Position numbers and translations under genes: made by a program. From assembly GCA_015272325.1 (NCBI GenBank), contig JACYLU010000027.1, positions 1 to 33,973 of the forward strand: a DNA stretch of 33,973 nt, read 5' to 3'. Position 1 is the first letter of the stretch. Each line of letters opens with the position of its first letter. The notes below the pieces were generated by a model. It saw only the letters and a list, made by a program, of their open reading frames with translations. It was not told the origin of the DNA and searched no databases. This document shows, in pieces, positions 7,196-16,952 of this stretch. This stretch comes from Synechococcales cyanobacterium C42_A2020_086 (GTDB lineage: Bacteria > Cyanobacteriota > Cyanobacteriia > Elainellales > Elainellaceae).

Positions 7196-9145
7196 TCATT
7201 GCAGCTCTGCCAATTCCAACCAGCGTTCCGTAGCGGATTCAATGGTTTGTTCCAATTCCGCCAACTTTCCTGTAAGCAACTGCATTTCTGTAAAGTCTGT
7301 GGGCGGATCATTGTAGAGTTGCTTCTCTAGCGCCTCTTTCTCGGCTTCCAGTTCAGGAATCTGCGTTTCGAGCTGTTCGAGTTCGCGTTTCTCTTTGTAG
7401 GAAAGCTTGCGCGGTTTTGTGACCGAAGAGGCCGCTAGCTGAGCTGTTGGCGGAGTTGGAGTGGGCTGAGGTTTGGCAGCCGGCCTCTTGCTTGGTTCGC
7501 TCGGGTCCAATTCGGACTGCTTGAAGTCGAGATAGACCGAATAATTACCAGGGTATTGCTTGATTACGCCCTCCGACTCGATGGCAAAAATCGTGTCCAC
7601 GGTGCGATCGAGAAAATAGCGGTCGTGCGATACGATCAGCACGCAGCCGTTGAAGTCTTCCAGGTATTCTTCCAACACCCCCAGCGTCTGCACATCTAGA
7701 TCGTTGGTGGGTTCGTCCAAAATCAATACGTTCGGCGCACTCATCAGCACCCGCAGCAGAAACAGCCGCCGTTTTTCGCCGCCAGAGAGTTTGTGAATCG
7801 GTGCATACTGCTGGTTCGGCGGGAACAAGAACCGCTCCAGCATCTGCGATGCCGTGATCACCGAGCCGTCTGCTGTTTGCACGAGTTCCGCGACATCTTT
7901 GAGATACTCGATCACCCGCTGATTGGGGTTGAGCGCCAAATCCTCCGAGTGCTGATCGAAATAGCCGATGTGGATTGTGCTGCCAATCTCGACGCTACCC
8001 GCATCTGGCTCGATCCGTCCGGCGATGATGTTCATCAATGTGGACTTGCCAGCACCATTGCCGCCAATAATGCCTACCCGCTCCTGGGGGTTAAAAGCAT
8101 AGGTAAAGTCTTGAATGACTGTGCGTAGCCGTTCCTCGCCATCGGGCAGTCGTTCGAGGTAGGCTTTGCAGATCCCGGTCAGCTCAATCACTTTTTTGCC
8201 GATCCGTCGCCCGGCTGTGGCGATCTCCACCTTGCCCTGCGCCTGCCGGAACTCGCGGGTCTGCATCTCCTCGATGCGCTGAATCCGCGCTTTCTGCTTC
8301 GTGCTGCGGGCTTTCGGTCCGCGCTTTAGCCATTCCAACTCGCGCCGCAATATGCCTCGATGCTTGCGTTGGCTGCTGACCTCGGCTTCTTCAGCCAGGG
8401 CTTTTTTCTCCAGGTAATAAGAGTAATTACCGTCGTAAACGGTCAGCTCGCCGCGGTCAAGTTCAATAATTCGGTTCGTTACTCGGTCCAGAAAATAGCG
8501 GTCGTGGGTGATCAGCAGCAGTGCCCCTCGGTAGCGGTTGAGGTAGCTCTGCAGCCACTCCACAGATAACGCATCGAGGTGGTTGGTTGGCTCATCCATC
8601 AGCAGCACATCTGGCTGAGACAGCAGCGCCGTGGCCAAGGCAATTCGCTTGCGGTAGCCGCCCGAGAGGTCGCCCACCCGAGCACTGAAGTCTGTGATTC
8701 CCAGCCTCGACAAAATAATTTTGGCATTAGTTTCCAGTTCCCAAGCTCCGGTTGCATCCATGCGTTGGGTAACGCTAGAGAGCCGTGCCATGAGCTGATC
8801 GGGGTTGCCGCTGCCATGAGCCAACTGATCTGAGATTTCCTCATACTCGCGTACTAGCGCCATGCCCTCACCACTGTCGGCAAAGACCTGCTCTAGAACC
8901 GTGCGATTTTCATCCACTTCTGGCTGCTGCGGCAGATACACAATCCGCACGCCAGAATTCACCAGAATTTGCCCAGCATCGACCGGCTCTAGTCCAGCAA
9001 TCAGCTTCAGCAGGGTAGATTTACCCGAGCCGTTGGTGCCAATCAGCCCTACTTTGTCGGTTGCACCTAAGCTAAAGCTGGCATCTCTGAGAATTTCCTT
9101 AATACCAAAGTCTTTTTGAACAGATTTTAGAGTAAAAATGCTCAT
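7196..9145 (-). CDS. ABC-F family ATP-binding protein (Uup-like)
   Basis: A 649-residue soluble protein with two ABC ATPase domains and no membrane segments. Domain 1 has GTNGSGKST (36-44), LSGGYRKR (160-167) and LLMDEPTNHLD (181-191). Domain 2 has GGNGAGKST (361-369), LSGGEKRR (453-460) and LILDEPTNDLD (474-484). The basic linker between them (about 255-300, KRGPKARSTKQKARIQRIEE) is the tRNA/ribosome-interacting arm of ABC-F factors. A proline-rich stretch and a C-terminal coiled coil (about 580-649) follow, as in Uup. ABC-F proteins act on ribosomes, and Uup also affects excision of mobile elements, so the function is translational or genome-maintenance rather than transport. It is a single-gene unit. 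Confidence 0.93.
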   Translation of the reverse strand: MSIFTLKSVQKDFGIKEILRDASFSLGATDKVGLIGTNGSGKSTLLKLIAGLEPVDAGQILVNSGVRIVYLPQQPEVDENRTVLEQVFADSGEGMALVREYEEISDQLAHGSGNPDQLMARLSSVTQRMDATGAWELETNAKIILSRLGITDFSARVGDLSGGYRKRIALATALLSQPDVLLMDEPTNHLDALSVEWLQSYLNRYRGALLLITHDRYFLDRVTNRIIELDRGELTVYDGNYSYYLEKKALAEEAEVSSQRKHRGILRRELEWLKRGPKARSTKQKARIQRIEEMQTREFRQAQGKVEIATAGRRIGKKVIELTGICKAYLERLPDGEERLRTVIQDFTYAFNPQERVGIIGGNGAGKSTLMNIIAGRIEPDAGSVEIGSTIHIGYFDQHSEDLALNPNQRVIEYLKDVAELVQTADGSVITASQMLERFLFPPNQQYAPIHKLSGGEKRRLFLLRVLMSAPNVLILDEPTNDLDVQTLGVLEEYLEDFNGCVLIVSHDRYFLDRTVDTIFAIESEGVIKQYPGNYSVYLDFKQSELDPSEPSKRPAAKPQPTPTPPTAQLAASSVTKPRKLSYKEKRELEQLETQIPELEAEKEALEKQLYNDPPTDFTEMQLLTGKLAELEQTIESATERWLELAELQ

Positions 9146-9681
9146 CGCTGGCTGTTTGGTTCATCCTCTAGCACCTTAGCATTTACGCTTGCCTCAGTGG
9201 GGAACGGCCCGACCATGAACCGATCGAGGATTATAAGTAATGATGGCTAGTGCAATAGAGCCGTGATGTCTCATGAGATAAGTATTTATACTTGCACTTA
9301 TAGCTGGGCAACACACACGATGTTTAGTAACGAATGTGACGAAATATGCGACAAAGGTGTGGATTCTCAGCCAAGAGCTTAAGAACTTGTTAAAAGAGAA
9401 AGGTTTAGGAATTTCTACCGCTAAGGTTGAATGCAAGATACCTCCTAACTGCGTCTCCAGCCTCATCGGTTAAACCTTGCGTCTAACGGTGAGGCTGCTC
9501 TTTATGGAATCGGTATGAAATCGGTATGAAATCGGTATGGCATCGTTGCAGACTCTCTGCTCGCTCTGCTGCCCAACGATACCCTCTATTCCTAAGTCTC
9601 TTAAGTCAAGCAGAGTAATGCTTAGAGTAGAGTTGTTCTTTGTCGTTCTATGAGCTGAACCATCGCAGGGAGCAGAATCGA
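9146..9681. other. intergenic region upstream of the secreted solenoid protein gene
   Basis: About 536 bases between divergent genes, so both promoters lie here. A minus-strand frame at 9194-9466 lacks any recognisable feature and is not called. A small inverted repeat AAGTAT-TT-ATACTT lies near 9279-9292. An 11-bp triple repeat is at 9509-9541. Confidence 0.55.
9509..9541 (+). repeat. 11-bp tandem repeat, three copies
   Basis: ATCGGTATGAA at 9509-9519 and 9520-9530, then ATCGGTATGGC at 9531-9541 with two changes at its end. The longest of the short intergenic tandem duplications. Confidence 0.97.
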
Positions 9682-12108
9682 ATGGGTGTTAGCCGTTCCA
9701 GGATGATATGGACTAGCATCGGGCTATTGCTGTTTGCAGGATTGCCCTTACGCGGACAGACGCCCACCCTGCCTACTCCAGAAGCCGCTATCCAGCAAGC
9801 CGAGCAGATTGCCCCCGCCGAATTACCGCAGCAGATTACTGCCCTAGAAATCGACGCTGCTACCCGCGACCAGCTCCGCTTTGATCCGGCATGGCAGCCG
9901 ATTCTGCGAGCCGTACAGCAAGACCTAATGCAGTTGAAATGGGGCAATAGTCAGCTCAGCAACCCGGTCTGGCAGCAGTACGGTGCCAAAGCCTACCCGC
10001 TGCTAGACTACTACACCCGCTCAGCAGATTCCACGCGACAAGCCTATGGCATGTTGGGCATTCGCCATTTGGGGCAGCCCTACACGACCCTCTGGCTAGA
10101 GCGGCAGTTGCAGCGGCGACGGCGGGATGACTTCGCACTGGTTACGGCTTCGGATAGTCAGTTGTTGGCTCCAGAATCAGCCGCGAATCAGTTCAGCCCC
10201 GACTGGCAACAAATCTTTGGACTGAACGATCCCACCACCCGCGACCGCCTGCTTCAGCTAGCCCGCCAAAACCTAGAGCCGGAAACGTCTCCTACCTACC
10301 ATGACCAGTTCAATCTCTCATTTTTGATTGCGGTTCTAGGATACGACGCTGTATTTCCGCCGATTCCCGAATCACCGCCGCCGGCAATTCCCGAGTGGCA
10401 GCAGTTTGCCTCTCTCAGCTCACCTAGTCCCGAACAGGTGCAGCAGATCGTTACCTATTACCGCGCTCAGCCGGTTGAGGTGCAGCAGTGGATTCTGGTG
10501 CAGGAATTGGGGCAAATAAAAGCAGGCGAGCTATCTGCTGCCGGCAGGGCTTTTCTGCAAGCGTTAGCTGCCGATGCAGCCGCTCCCGACCGATTGTGGG
10601 CAATAGCCGAACTCGACCGCCACGGCGACCCCCAAGCAGCAATGCTGCTGCAAGCTATTTTGAACGGCAATCTCGAAGATCTCTACAGCCTGACGCGGTT
10701 GGTCAGCTATGTGGATGGCTTCAGCCCTGGAGTCGATGCGGCTACCCACGCCTACTATTTGCTGCTGGGTATTGCCGAAACGTATCCCCAGTCGCGTTTC
10801 GTGCGGGCTGCCCGAGAGTATGGCAATTTGCGAGGTAGCTCCTATTGGGGTGGAGAACCGCGCAGTCAGGCCGTGCAGGATCAGATAGCGCAGCAGTCCC
10901 CCGCTCAACGCACGACAAGCTGGCAAAGCTGGCTCGACCGCTACCCCGATCACCCTGGAGCCGACGATGCGACCTATTTCATTGCCCGCGGCTGGCAAGA
11001 GCAAAACCAGATTTTTGCCGCCTTTGATCTGTGGGTACAGCTCATGACGCAGCAGGTTGGCGATAGCGATGCCACCTATCTGGCTTGGCCCCATCTGCGC
11101 TCGCTGCTAGATGTCGGGCTAACGCTGCCACAAATCGAGCGACTGCCGCAGCTCTACCGCAGCACGGCTATTGCACCACTGTTTCGCTATGCGCTGGCTG
11201 TTCACTACGCGCGTCACCACGACTATGCCAACGCCTTGGCAACCTCCGACGGACTCGATCTGACGCAAATCCCCGAGACGGTGCTGGGTCGCTATTACAA
11301 CCCGCGTTTGTTCGGCGGCAGACCCAACCCCCGACAACAGCCAGCCCTTGTTCAGCAGGCGATGCAGCAGATGCTCACCGAACAGCGACAGCGCTGGCAG
11401 CGTCTCCAGCAGTGGCAACGCGAAAATACGCCGGAAGCGATTTACCAGATCGCTGCGGATTGGGCAGGAGCAGGCGGTTGGAAGAATGGCTACTTGGCGA
11501 TTTGGGACGGCAATCGTGCCTACCATCTGCCCACCGGGGATTGGGGAGACCCAGCCCTCTGTCGGGCTTTCTGGGTGTGTGACACGGCGCTGCGAGGGGA
11601 AGAAGCAGTGCGGACCAGCTATCAGCTCGCTAGCTCGAACGCCATTGCTCTCACTTTGTTCCAACGGTTGCTAGATGATCCGGCAACTCCTGCTCCGCTG
11701 CGCGAAAAAGCTTTGTATGAATCGGCAGCGACGCTGCTCAGACAATGGGAAGACTACCCACTCGGCGAAACTCGTCAGATTCATCCGCCTGCGGGAATAC
11801 TATCAACAGTGACTCTAGCCGCCTCAACGGCCGAACCCGAACCGCTGCTCAAATCAGACTATTTGGCCACCCTCGATGCCCGAATCGCGGCATTGCAGCA
11901 AGAGTTTCCAGCGAGTTCCTTCATCGACGATTTGCTGTTTTCGCGCTATGCCATGAGCGGAGAGCGGCAGTACTTGCAGCAGATTGTGACTCAGTACCCC
12001 CAGGGCGATCGGGCGGCAGAAGCGGAGTTTTTGCTGCGAACCCTGCCAGCGGTCTCTACCGATCAACACTCTCTGCCGACCAACGCCCATGCACAACCAA
12101 CCCACTAA
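9682..12108 (+). CDS. exported alpha-solenoid (TPR-like) protein of unknown function
   Basis: An 808-residue protein. The ATG at 9682 is chosen because AGGGAG precedes it by about 9 bases and because it starts directly with a signal peptide: basic GVSRSRM, hydrophobic IWTSIGLLLFAGLPL, probable cleavage around LRG-QTP. The mature part is rich in helical repeat segments such as LDRYPDHPGADDATYFIARG and YPQGDRAAEAEFLLRTLP, typical of TPR-like superhelices in periplasmic or outer-membrane-associated proteins. There is no lipobox cysteine and no visible catalytic motif. An upstream in-frame TTG at 9640 would add 14 residues ahead of the signal peptide and is less likely. The GT2 gene follows by 143 bases on the same strand; a link to envelope polysaccharide is only a guess. 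Confidence 0.8.
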   Translation: MGVSRSRMIWTSIGLLLFAGLPLRGQTPTLPTPEAAIQQAEQIAPAELPQQITALEIDAATRDQLRFDPAWQPILRAVQQDLMQLKWGNSQLSNPVWQQYGAKAYPLLDYYTRSADSTRQAYGMLGIRHLGQPYTTLWLERQLQRRRRDDFALVTASDSQLLAPESAANQFSPDWQQIFGLNDPTTRDRLLQLARQNLEPETSPTYHDQFNLSFLIAVLGYDAVFPPIPESPPPAIPEWQQFASLSSPSPEQVQQIVTYYRAQPVEVQQWILVQELGQIKAGELSAAGRAFLQALAADAAAPDRLWAIAELDRHGDPQAAMLLQAILNGNLEDLYSLTRLVSYVDGFSPGVDAATHAYYLLLGIAETYPQSRFVRAAREYGNLRGSSYWGGEPRSQAVQDQIAQQSPAQRTTSWQSWLDRYPDHPGADDATYFIARGWQEQNQIFAAFDLWVQLMTQQVGDSDATYLAWPHLRSLLDVGLTLPQIERLPQLYRSTAIAPLFRYALAVHYARHHDYANALATSDGLDLTQIPETVLGRYYNPRLFGGRPNPRQQPALVQQAMQQMLTEQRQRWQRLQQWQRENTPEAIYQIAADWAGAGGWKNGYLAIWDGNRAYHLPTGDWGDPALCRAFWVCDTALRGEEAVRTSYQLASSNAIALTLFQRLLDDPATPAPLREKALYESAATLLRQWEDYPLGETRQIHPPAGILSTVTLAASTAEPEPLLKSDYLATLDARIAALQQEFPASSFIDDLLFSRYAMSGERQYLQQIVTQYPQGDRAAEAEFLLRTLPAVSTDQHSLPTNAHAQPTH

Positions 12109-12251
12109 CAACGCCTGCGTTCCCCGAGTTTTGCATCACTAATTGCTAGAGTTGAGGCTAAGTTGCTGGAGGTTCTGGTTCGTTGACAGCTTACACCCCA
12201 CTGTCTTGACCTGAACATCTCGATTGTGCACCCTGATCCTCCTTGGTCATC

Positions 12252-13160
12252 ATGAGCGCTTGCATCTCCGTCATCATTCCCTGCCATAACGGCGAGCGTT
12301 TTCTGGCTGAAGCCATTGAGAGCGTTTTAGCTCAAACCTATGCAGCATCAGAGATTCTAGTCATTGATGACGGCTCGACTGATGGCACCAAAGCGATTGC
12401 TAGCCGCTATCCGCAGGTGCGTTATCTCTTTCAGCTGCAGTCGGGGGTTTCGGCTGCTCGCAATCTGGGAATTCAAGAAAGCCACGGGGATTACCTCGTG
12501 TTCCTCGATCACGATGATCGCCTGCTGCCTAACGCGCTGGAGCTTGGCGTTCACTGGCTAACAACCTATCCCGAAAGCGGCTTTGTGTTTGGCCTCTGCC
12601 GCAACATTGATATTCATGGCTTGCCGTCGCAGGGATCTTATCGCGCTGTGTTAGAGCATCCCTACGAAGGAGAAGTGTATCCGAATCTGCTTCGGGGAGA
12701 ATCAATCCATCCTCCGGCCCGTCAGATCTATCAACGGCGAGTCGTTGAGGCGATTGGCGGTTTTGATCCCAATTTAACCGTGGCAGAAGATTATGATTTT
12801 TGTCTGCGGGCAGCGGCTCGCTTTCCGGGATACTGCCACAACGAGGTGATTGCAGAGTACCGAGAGCACGACGTTAGTACGTCTTCTACCGCTCGTCCCT
12901 CCCATCATTTGCACTCAACATTGCAGGTGTTTCGCAAGCAGCAGCACTGGATTCAGGGCAAGCCAGACTACGAAGCGGCTTACAAGGCAGGCAAACAGCA
13001 CTGGTGCCGAATCTATGGACCCTATATCGTCTACGATATTACGTTCTACCTCAAGGCAGGACGGCTCACCTCAGCCCTCACCGCGCTCTACCTGCTACTG
13101 CGCTATTATCCACAGGGCGTTCTGACCTATAGCCGCAGGCAGAGTTCTAAGGTCCCTTAG
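12252..13160 (+). CDS. family 2 glycosyltransferase
   Basis: A 302-residue soluble GT-A glycosyltransferase. The start of the fold is ISVIIPCHNGERFLAEAIES. Nucleotide-sugar binding is marked by VIDDGSTDGT and the metal-binding DXD region by FLDHDDRLLP. GVSAARNLGI is the conserved loop of GT2 enzymes, and the EDYDFCLRA segment (the ED motif) is near the acceptor site. I use the ATG at 12252; a TTG at 12243 is in frame but has no better ribosome binding site. There is no membrane helix. The sugar and acceptor cannot be told from sequence; a role in exopolysaccharide or surface glycan synthesis is typical. Confidence 0.9.
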   Translation: MSACISVIIPCHNGERFLAEAIESVLAQTYAASEILVIDDGSTDGTKAIASRYPQVRYLFQLQSGVSAARNLGIQESHGDYLVFLDHDDRLLPNALELGVHWLTTYPESGFVFGLCRNIDIHGLPSQGSYRAVLEHPYEGEVYPNLLRGESIHPPARQIYQRRVVEAIGGFDPNLTVAEDYDFCLRAAARFPGYCHNEVIAEYREHDVSTSSTARPSHHLHSTLQVFRKQQHWIQGKPDYEAAYKAGKQHWCRIYGPYIVYDITFYLKAGRLTSALTALYLLLRYYPQGVLTYSRRQSSKVP

Positions 13161-13279
13161 CAGTTGACAGTTGAGCGTTGGCACGAAAGATCTGCTCTGA
13201 TCCCGGCTCTCAATTGGCAGCTACAGCTCGGTGAGTCGCTGGCACTTGCCCAACATCAAGCTGTACACAGCCCTAAATA

Positions 13280-13371
13280 CGGAGAGGGAGGGATTCGAAC
13301 CCTCGGTACGGACTTTCGAACCGTACAACAGATTAGCAATCTGCCGCTTTCGACCACTCAGCCACCTCTCC
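13280..13371 (-). tRNA. tRNA-Ser (anticodon GCT)
   Basis: On the minus strand the acceptor stem is GGAGAGG (5' end at 13371) paired with CCTCTCC (13281-13287), with discriminator G at 13280 as expected for serine tRNAs. The anticodon loop contains GCT, and there is a long variable arm. No CCA is encoded. Length is 92 nt. A plus-strand frame over this region is incidental. Confidence 0.95.
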
Positions 13372-13434
13372 AGGTGCTAAAGCTTTATCACTATAACAGA
13401 TCTTTGGAACCTTGCCTGCCACCTCCGGCAATCA

Positions 13435-13452
13435 TTAAGAAACCTTAAGAAA
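13435..13452. repeat. short direct repeat at the patatin stop codon
   Basis: TTAAGAAA occurs at 13435-13442 and 13445-13452 (10-bp period). The second copy contains the stop codon of the minus-strand patatin gene (13445-13447). Shorter than the other tandem duplications but with the same gene-end position. Confidence 0.6.
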
Positions 13453-14611
13453 TTGCGGTCTGAAGGGCGAAGCCACGCCGTGCCAGATGCGCTTGCCAAT
13501 CCCATTGATAGAGCAGAAAGGTCTTGGCATGCAGATAGCCCGTTCGATAGAGAATCTGCTTTTGGGTTTCTGAAAGATTAAACTCTGTCGCGGTGACCTG
13601 GGCATCGGTGACGTCGATAGCAATCACCCGGTCGCAATTGGCTCGATTGACGTGGTACTGGTCACGAGCCACCATCATGGTTCTGACCATGCTGCCCAAG
13701 ATGTCGAAGGGACCCTTGATCGACCGGTCTGCGGGGTTGTCTTGCTCTACGAGCCGCAGCCCAAAGGTCGGCCAGCGAGGGCCAGTCTGGGTAGGGCCAG
13801 CGGCGGTGGGTTTGACGTCGTAGATCCACAGTGGGAAGTTGCTGAGGATGCCGCCGTCCACGATTTTGCGCTCGCTGGGGGTGCCGGGAGCGCCCAAGAT
13901 ACCAGGTTCAAAAAACAGCGGAATGCTCATCGACAGGCGAACCGCTTCGGCAATAGGAAACTGATTGCGATGGGATAGCGGCGGTACGAGCTGTTCCTTG
14001 AGTGAGCGACGCTGGGGATCAGTCAAATCGACCAGGTCCAAATCGTCCGGCAATACCAACATTTCTCCGCGAGTAATGTCCGACGCCACCACCTTCAGCT
14101 CACAGTCACCCCTAGACTGAACATCCGCAAAGGTTCTCACCCCCCGTTGCTCTAGATGCTGCGCCAACCACTGGCGGAACGGCAGCGATGAATATTGTCC
14201 CAATTGCCGTGCCATCAGCAGCGAAACGATCATCCAGAGCGGGTGCTGCAAATCCTTGGCGGGGTTGCCATTCCAAATCCATCGGCTGGTCTTGTGGCTC
14301 AGCAGCGCCATATAGTCCATGCTGCCCACAATGGCTTCTAGTTCGTCTAGGGAATAATCTGCCGCTACTAAAGCCGCAGTAATTGCGCCAGCAGAGGTGC
14401 CCGCAACCTTGCGCCAGCGAATGCCCACATCGGCAAAACAGCGCAGCGCTCCCAAAAATGCAATCCCTCGTACACCGCCGCCTTCAAAGACTCCATCGGC
14501 ATATAGCTGCCCGTTCTCAGGATGGGGCATGCGGCTGCGAATACTGGCAATTTCTGCAGTGCTTAGGCGCAGCCCTGATTCCTGCAGCACGGTTTCAATC
14601 CAAGTGACCAT
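13445..14611 (-). CDS. patatin-like phospholipase / acyl hydrolase
   Basis: A 388-residue serine hydrolase with the patatin Ser-Asp dyad. The oxyanion loop is EGGGVRGIAFLGAL (GGGVRG at 44-49), the nucleophile elbow is GTSAG (71-75, S73) and the catalytic aspartate is in VDGGILSNFP (D252). These enzymes cleave acyl chains from phospholipids or galactolipids. There is no signal peptide, so it is probably cytosolic or peripheral to membranes. The length and all key residues are intact, so it should be active. It converges with tRNA-Ser's end of the region and is divergent from the HNH gene. Confidence 0.92.
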   Translation of the reverse strand: MVTWIETVLQESGLRLSTAEIASIRSRMPHPENGQLYADGVFEGGGVRGIAFLGALRCFADVGIRWRKVAGTSAGAITAALVAADYSLDELEAIVGSMDYMALLSHKTSRWIWNGNPAKDLQHPLWMIVSLLMARQLGQYSSLPFRQWLAQHLEQRGVRTFADVQSRGDCELKVVASDITRGEMLVLPDDLDLVDLTDPQRRSLKEQLVPPLSHRNQFPIAEAVRLSMSIPLFFEPGILGAPGTPSERKIVDGGILSNFPLWIYDVKPTAAGPTQTGPRWPTFGLRLVEQDNPADRSIKGPFDILGSMVRTMMVARDQYHVNRANCDRVIAIDVTDAQVTATEFNLSETQKQILYRTGYLHAKTFLLYQWDWQAHLARRGFALQTAIS

Positions 14612-14881
14612 CCCGATCTAGCCTCGTTCTCGGCTCCAATGCCAGGACTATGATGGGCGACTCGTCTCTTGAGGAACCACCGTGAATTTACGGTGCTAGT
14701 CTCAGGATCTAACCTGGTTCGCTAGGGTAAGAGGAAGGGTACGCCAACCGCTTCGCTGTAGTCTGCCTATCGTCTGGGTTCCCGCACAGGAAAACTTAGC
14801 TCTCGCCGCCACAAAACCAGCCCAGAGCTGACGTCAATTGTGTTACTATCTGTAAAAACTTGCACTGCATTAGAATCGCCG

Positions 14882-15379
14882 ATGGGCAAAGTTCTGGTAT
14901 TGAACGCGTCCTACGAGCCACTCAACATTACGAGCTGGAGGCGCGCTGTCGTCTTGCTAATCAAGGGGAAGGCCGAACAGGTTGAACACAACGGCAGGTA
15001 CGTATATTCCGAGATGCCTCTGCCTACGGTCATTCGCCTCCGCCACTACGTCCGGGTTCCCTACAAGGAAATTCCCCTTACCCGACGCAATATCCTACAC
15101 CGAGATGGGCACTCTTGCCAATATTGTGGGTATAGCGGTGATGATCTCACCCTCGATCATGTTGTGCCCCGTTCCCGAGGCGGTGATGATTCCTGGGAAA
15201 ATATGGTGACTGCCTGTGTTCGCTGCAATGTCAAAAAAGGCAACCGAACGCCCAAGGAAGCCAACATGCTGCTGCGTCAAACTCCTCACAAACCCCATAG
15301 TGGACTCTACTTTGAGGTCACCAAGCATATTAAGAGCGGGGTGCATCAAGAGTGGCAGAAATACGTGATTGGAACGTAA
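14882..15379 (+). CDS. HNH endonuclease family protein
   Basis: A 165-residue protein of a type widespread in cyanobacteria. The N-terminal part begins GKVLVLNASYEPLNITSWRR. The HNH core has zinc ligands CQYC (C79, C82) and CVRC (C112, C115), the catalytic pair LDH (D92, H93) followed by VVPRSRGG, and N107 in the second helix. The family is annotated as endonuclease, but its universal single-copy presence in phototrophs suggests a housekeeping role rather than restriction. The ATG at 14882 is chosen because family members start MGKVLVLNASYEPL; the upstream GTG at 14840 adds 14 unrelated residues. A strong terminator follows the stop codon. Confidence 0.9.
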   Translation: MGKVLVLNASYEPLNITSWRRAVVLLIKGKAEQVEHNGRYVYSEMPLPTVIRLRHYVRVPYKEIPLTRRNILHRDGHSCQYCGYSGDDLTLDHVVPRSRGGDDSWENMVTACVRCNVKKGNRTPKEANMLLRQTPHKPHSGLYFEVTKHIKSGVHQEWQKYVIGT

Positions 15380-15410
15380 ACCCCTGGTCTTGAACAGTCA
15401 GGGGTTTTTT
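15379..15410 (+). terminator. rho-independent terminator after the HNH gene
   Basis: AACCCCTG (15379-15386), 12-base loop, CAGGGGTT (15399-15406), then continuing T residues to 15410. A perfect 8-bp stem with a T run of six directly after the G's. The clearest intrinsic terminator in the window. Confidence 0.9.
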
Positions 15411-15627
15411 AGGCTTCGGGTGAGGGATTCCCATACAATGCATCCGGTTGCTGGGGCTTTGCCCACTCTGCCAAAAGTTGTAATCTGGATCGAAACCTGA
15501 CGGCAATTCCTTTTTTTTGCAAAGATCAAGAGGTAGAGGTGAGTCAAATGAGCAACTAACAGGAAGTAACCTTTTTGTTCTGAGACCGCAAATACAGACT
15601 GTTAGATTGCCAAGTTTGGAAGACGCT

Positions 15628-16899
15628 ATGCACTTAAATTCGTTAACTGTACAGGATGGTAGTTCAGCACTGATGATGGATTCTGCTGAGGTAAGCTCTG
15701 ACCCTGCTTCTGCTGACCTGCTAGAACCAAGAGAGCGGGCAATGCCCAATTTTAGTCGCGGCTTACTACCGCCGCAAGCGGGACAGTTAACTGAGCAAAA
15801 GGTTGAGGCACTGCGGCGAGTGTTGGAACGGCATCGGGGCGACCGTCACCTTGTAGCGCTACAGGATTTCCCCGATCCAGATGCTCTGTCCTGCGCCTGG
15901 GTTTATAAACTGGTTGCCCAGCAGTATGAGATCCGCACAGATATTGTCTACGCTGGGGCCCTCAGTCATCAGGAGAATATTGCCTTAGTGCGACTCACCG
16001 GGCTGCCAGCCCAGCGCTGGATGCCGCCGACGCTGCGGGAGCGGGATTTATCGGTGTATCAAGGCTGCGTGTTTATCGACAATCAAGGCACTACAACCCA
16101 GCTCACACCGCTAATCCAGCAGCTCAACATCCCAATTATTGCGGTGATTGATCACCACACTGCCCAAGGCGAAATGAAAGCCGAATTTGTCGATCTGCGT
16201 CCCCATACTCGCGCCACATCCACGATCTTCACGCAGTATTTGCAAGTGGGGCTGCTCCAGCTCGACAGCGGCAATACGGAGCATGTCAAATGTGCAACGG
16301 CACTAATGCATGGGCTGCGCTCGGACACCAATCGCTTGATGCAGGCTCAGGAAGAAGATTTCTTGGCGGCCGCCTACCTCAGCCGATTTTATGATGCTCA
16401 GTTGCTCAACTCGGTGTTGCAAGCCTCCCGCTCAAAGCGCGTCATGGATGTAATCGAGCGGTCGCTACGCAATCGGGTGCTGCAAAACAACTTCTCGATT
16501 GCCGGCGTGGGCTACTTGCGCTACGACGACCGGGATGCCATTCCGCAAGCGGCGGATTTTCTGGTGACGGAAGAGAACGTGCATACAGCGGTGGTGTACG
16601 GTATTGTCCACGATGAAGATGAAGATCTAGAAGTCGTGATTGGCTCATTGCGGACGAGTAAAATCACCCTCGACCCCGACGAGTTCATCAAAGAAGCTTT
16701 TGGGCAAGACTCACAAGGTCGCTTCTTTGGTGGCGGTCGCTCGATGGCTGGCGGCTTCGAGATCCCGATGGGCTTCCTCTCCGGTTTTAACGAAAGCCCG
16801 GAATACACCCGCATGAAGTGGGAAGTGTTTGATGCTCAAGTCAAACAAAAGCTGTTCCGCTTGGTGAATCCCGAAAACGGCGTGATTTCGACAATCTAG
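15628..16899 (+). CDS. DHH-family phosphoesterase (NrnA/RecJ-like)
   Basis: A 423-residue protein of the DHH-DHHA1 superfamily, which hydrolyses short oligoribonucleotides or cyclic dinucleotide products. Metal-binding motifs: FPDPDA (D83, D85), VFIDNQ (D151) and VIDHH (D175-H176-H177). The DHHA1 part contains GGGRSMAGGFEIPMG near the C-terminus, a nucleic-acid-binding glycine motif. The first 50 residues are poorly ordered-looking and typical of cyanobacterial members. I choose the ATG at 15628, preceded by GGAAGA; the frame is open further upstream to a TTG at 15517, and an ATG at residue 39 is another option. A small exported protein gene follows 53 bases downstream. Confidence 0.88.
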   Translation: MHLNSLTVQDGSSALMMDSAEVSSDPASADLLEPRERAMPNFSRGLLPPQAGQLTEQKVEALRRVLERHRGDRHLVALQDFPDPDALSCAWVYKLVAQQYEIRTDIVYAGALSHQENIALVRLTGLPAQRWMPPTLRERDLSVYQGCVFIDNQGTTTQLTPLIQQLNIPIIAVIDHHTAQGEMKAEFVDLRPHTRATSTIFTQYLQVGLLQLDSGNTEHVKCATALMHGLRSDTNRLMQAQEEDFLAAAYLSRFYDAQLLNSVLQASRSKRVMDVIERSLRNRVLQNNFSIAGVGYLRYDDRDAIPQAADFLVTEENVHTAVVYGIVHDEDEDLEVVIGSLRTSKITLDPDEFIKEAFGQDSQGRFFGGGRSMAGGFEIPMGFLSGFNESPEYTRMKWEVFDAQVKQKLFRLVNPENGVISTI

Positions 16900-16952
16900 C
16901 CACCCATGGAGTCACCCTGTTCATCTCACCGACTGTCAGGGAAACGCAGCGA

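Noticed and set aside
9194-9466. 90-codon minus-strand frame between the ABC-F gene and the solenoid protein gene
   Set aside because: No recognisable motif or ribosome binding site; it lies in the promoter region of divergent genes.
13164-13448. Plus-strand frame of 94 codons
   Set aside because: It runs through tRNA-Ser on the opposite strand; the GGIRTLGTDFRTVQQISNLPL part is just the tRNA translated.
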